Positions 6,457 to 7,356 of a stretch of DNA of 7,356 bases are shown here, in pieces. The translations under genes were made by a program, and so were the position numbers. This DNA is from an uncultured Prevotella sp. (GTDB taxonomy: Bacteria > Bacteroidota > Bacteroidia > Bacteroidales > Bacteroidaceae), in contig CAMBBY010000048.1 in assembly GCA_945863825.1 (NCBI GenBank), positions 1 through 7,356 of the forward strand, read 5' to 3'. Within the stretch, counting starts at the first letter, position 1. The number at the start of each line of letters is the position of its first letter. The notes beneath the pieces are model-generated. The model was not told the DNA's origin, made no database searches, and saw nothing but the letters and a program-made list of their open reading frames with translations.

Positions 6457-6572
6457 AACTGAACAGTTTAGTATCTAAATCGGTGAGATTCCATTAATCG
6501 GGGACTACTCATCGACTGATTCTAGATTAGAATTCAAAAAGAAAGTAAACAACAATTAAACAAGAAAAGACA
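6457..6572 (+). promoter_or_regulatory. Candidate rpsB 5' leader
   Basis: Between the heptad repeat and rpsB lies a foldable stretch. AACTG-AAC-AGTT (6457-6468) can form a small hairpin. AATCGG (6478-6483) pairs with CTGATT (6516-6521), followed by GAG/TGAG with CTCA (6484-6487 with 6508-6511) across a 4-base bulge, TCGA. TCTA-GAT-TAGA (6521-6531) is a third small hairpin and competes with the second stem. The remaining 40 bases before ATG are A-rich, which is the usual start context here. No TAnnTTTG box is present, so rpsB is probably read from the rplM promoter. S2 autoregulates through an rpsB leader in other bacteria; a similar role here is inference. Confidence 0.35.
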
Positions 6573-7312
6573 ATGTCAAGAACAAATTTTGACCAGTTAC
6601 TTCAGGCAGGTTGCCACTTCGGACACCTCCGTCGCAAGTGGAATCCAGCAATGGCTCCTTACATCTTCATGGAGCGTAACGGTATTCATATTATCGACCT
6701 CAACAAGACTGTAGCTAAGATTGACGATGCTGCAGAGGCTCTCAAGGCTATTGCCAAGTCAGGCAAGAAGATTTTGTTTGTCGCTACTAAAAAACAAGCT
6801 AAGGATGTAGTAGCCGAGAAGGCTGCTTCAGTTAACATGCCTTACGTTATTGAGCGTTGGCCAGGTGGTATGCTCACTAACTTCCCTACAATTCGTAAGG
6901 CTGTGAAGAAAATGGCAAACATCGACAAGTTGATGAACGATGGTACATTCTCTAACCTCTCAAAGCGTGAGTTGCTTCAGGTAAGCCGCCAGCGTGCTAA
7001 GTTGGAGAAGAACCTCGGTTCTATCGCTGACTTGACTCGCCTTCCAAGCGCACTCTTCGTTATCGACGTAATGAAGGAGCACATCGCAGTGAAGGAGGCT
7101 AACCGTCTCGGTATTCCTGTATTCGGTATCGTAGATACAAACTCTGATCCTAAGAATATCGATTACATCATCCCAGCTAACGACGATGCTAAGGATTCTG
7201 TAGAGGTAATCCTCTCTGCAGTTTGCGGTGCTATTGCTGAGGGTCTTGAGGAGCGTAAGGCTGAGAAGGCTGACGATAAGGCTGCTGCTGAGCAGAAAGA
7301 TCAGCCTAAGAA
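6573..7312 (+). CDS. rpsB: 30S ribosomal protein S2, 3' truncated by contig end
   Basis: The first 246 codons of S2, a small-subunit protein at the back of the head-body junction that is needed, with S1, for mRNA binding. The N-terminal signature QLLQAGCHFGH is present, followed by WNPAMAPYIF, the central RWPGGMLTNF segment, and the second S2 signature around residues 158-182 (PSALFVIDVMKEH to NRLGIP), with DTNSDP just after. The charged Glu/Lys/Ala-rich tail from about residue 230 is typical of Bacteroidetes S2. Genomic sequence ends inside codon 247 at 7312; the following residues (CLLYTSPSPRD) are read from the adapter and are not part of the protein. The ATG has an A-rich, non-Shine-Dalgarno context. 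The translation factor gene tsf usually comes next but is outside the window. Confidence 0.97.
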
Positions 7313-7356
7313 CTGTCTCTTATACACATCTCCGAGCCCACGAGACTAAGGCGAAT
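7313..7356 (-). other. Illumina Nextera i7-side adapter, reverse orientation (sequencing artefact)
   Basis: CTGTCTCTTATACACATCT (the Tn5 mosaic end) is followed by CCGAGCCCACGAGAC and TAAGGCGA, the complement of the index seen at the other end. It is the exact reverse complement of bases 1-44. It is synthetic sequence that truncates rpsB and appends a false C-terminus. Confidence 0.98.

Noticed and set aside
1..7356. Terminal inverted repeats of a mobile element
   Set aside because: The terminal repeats match a Nextera adapter and index exactly, and the interior holds housekeeping ribosomal genes with no transposase.

Overview
The window looks like an assembled contig from a Bacteroidales gut or oral bacterium, most likely Prevotellaceae (Prevotella/Segatella type). 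Four things point there: a very large secreted protein ending in a type IX secretion (T9SS) type A-like sorting domain; A-rich start regions with little Shine-Dalgarno signal; a TAnnTTTG promoter box upstream of rplM; and the ribosomal protein order rplM-rpsI-rpsB. The genus is inference; no 16S rRNA or other marker is present.

Both ends are artificial. Bases 1-44 and 7313-7356 are perfect reverse complements and match the Illumina Nextera read-2/i7 adapter, including the Tn5 mosaic end and what I recognise as the N701 index. Genomic sequence therefore runs only from 45 to 7312. The first gene lacks its true start, the last gene lacks its true end, and the peptides read from the adapters (MCIRDR at the start, LLYTSPSPRD at the end) are not biological.

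From 46 to 4854 lies a 5'-truncated gene for a giant extracellular protein of at least 1602 residues. It has an N-terminal beta-propeller-like region, an Ig-like domain, one ordinary fibronectin type III (FN3) domain, four FN3-like domains each interrupted at the same point by a large inserted module, and a T9SS C-terminal signal. From 4855 to 5454 is a 600-base gap holding a strong terminator, a GC-rich hairpin, a second hairpin almost identical in its stem to the first, a possible minus-strand coding relic, the promoter for the ribosomal operon and a structured leader RNA.

From 5455 to 7312 are rplM (L13), rpsI (S9) and rpsB (S2, 3' truncated), all on the plus strand and probably one operon. 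L13 and S9 are separated by only 10 bases. A 259-base gap before rpsB contains a 136-base inverted repeat built of GTGAAGA-type heptads, then a foldable stretch that could be an S2 leader. No CRISPR array, tRNA, rRNA or transposase gene was seen. I find no clear new multi-gene system. The most unusual items are the nested FN3 architecture, the paired hairpins, the heptad inverted repeat inside the ribosomal operon and the L13 leader.
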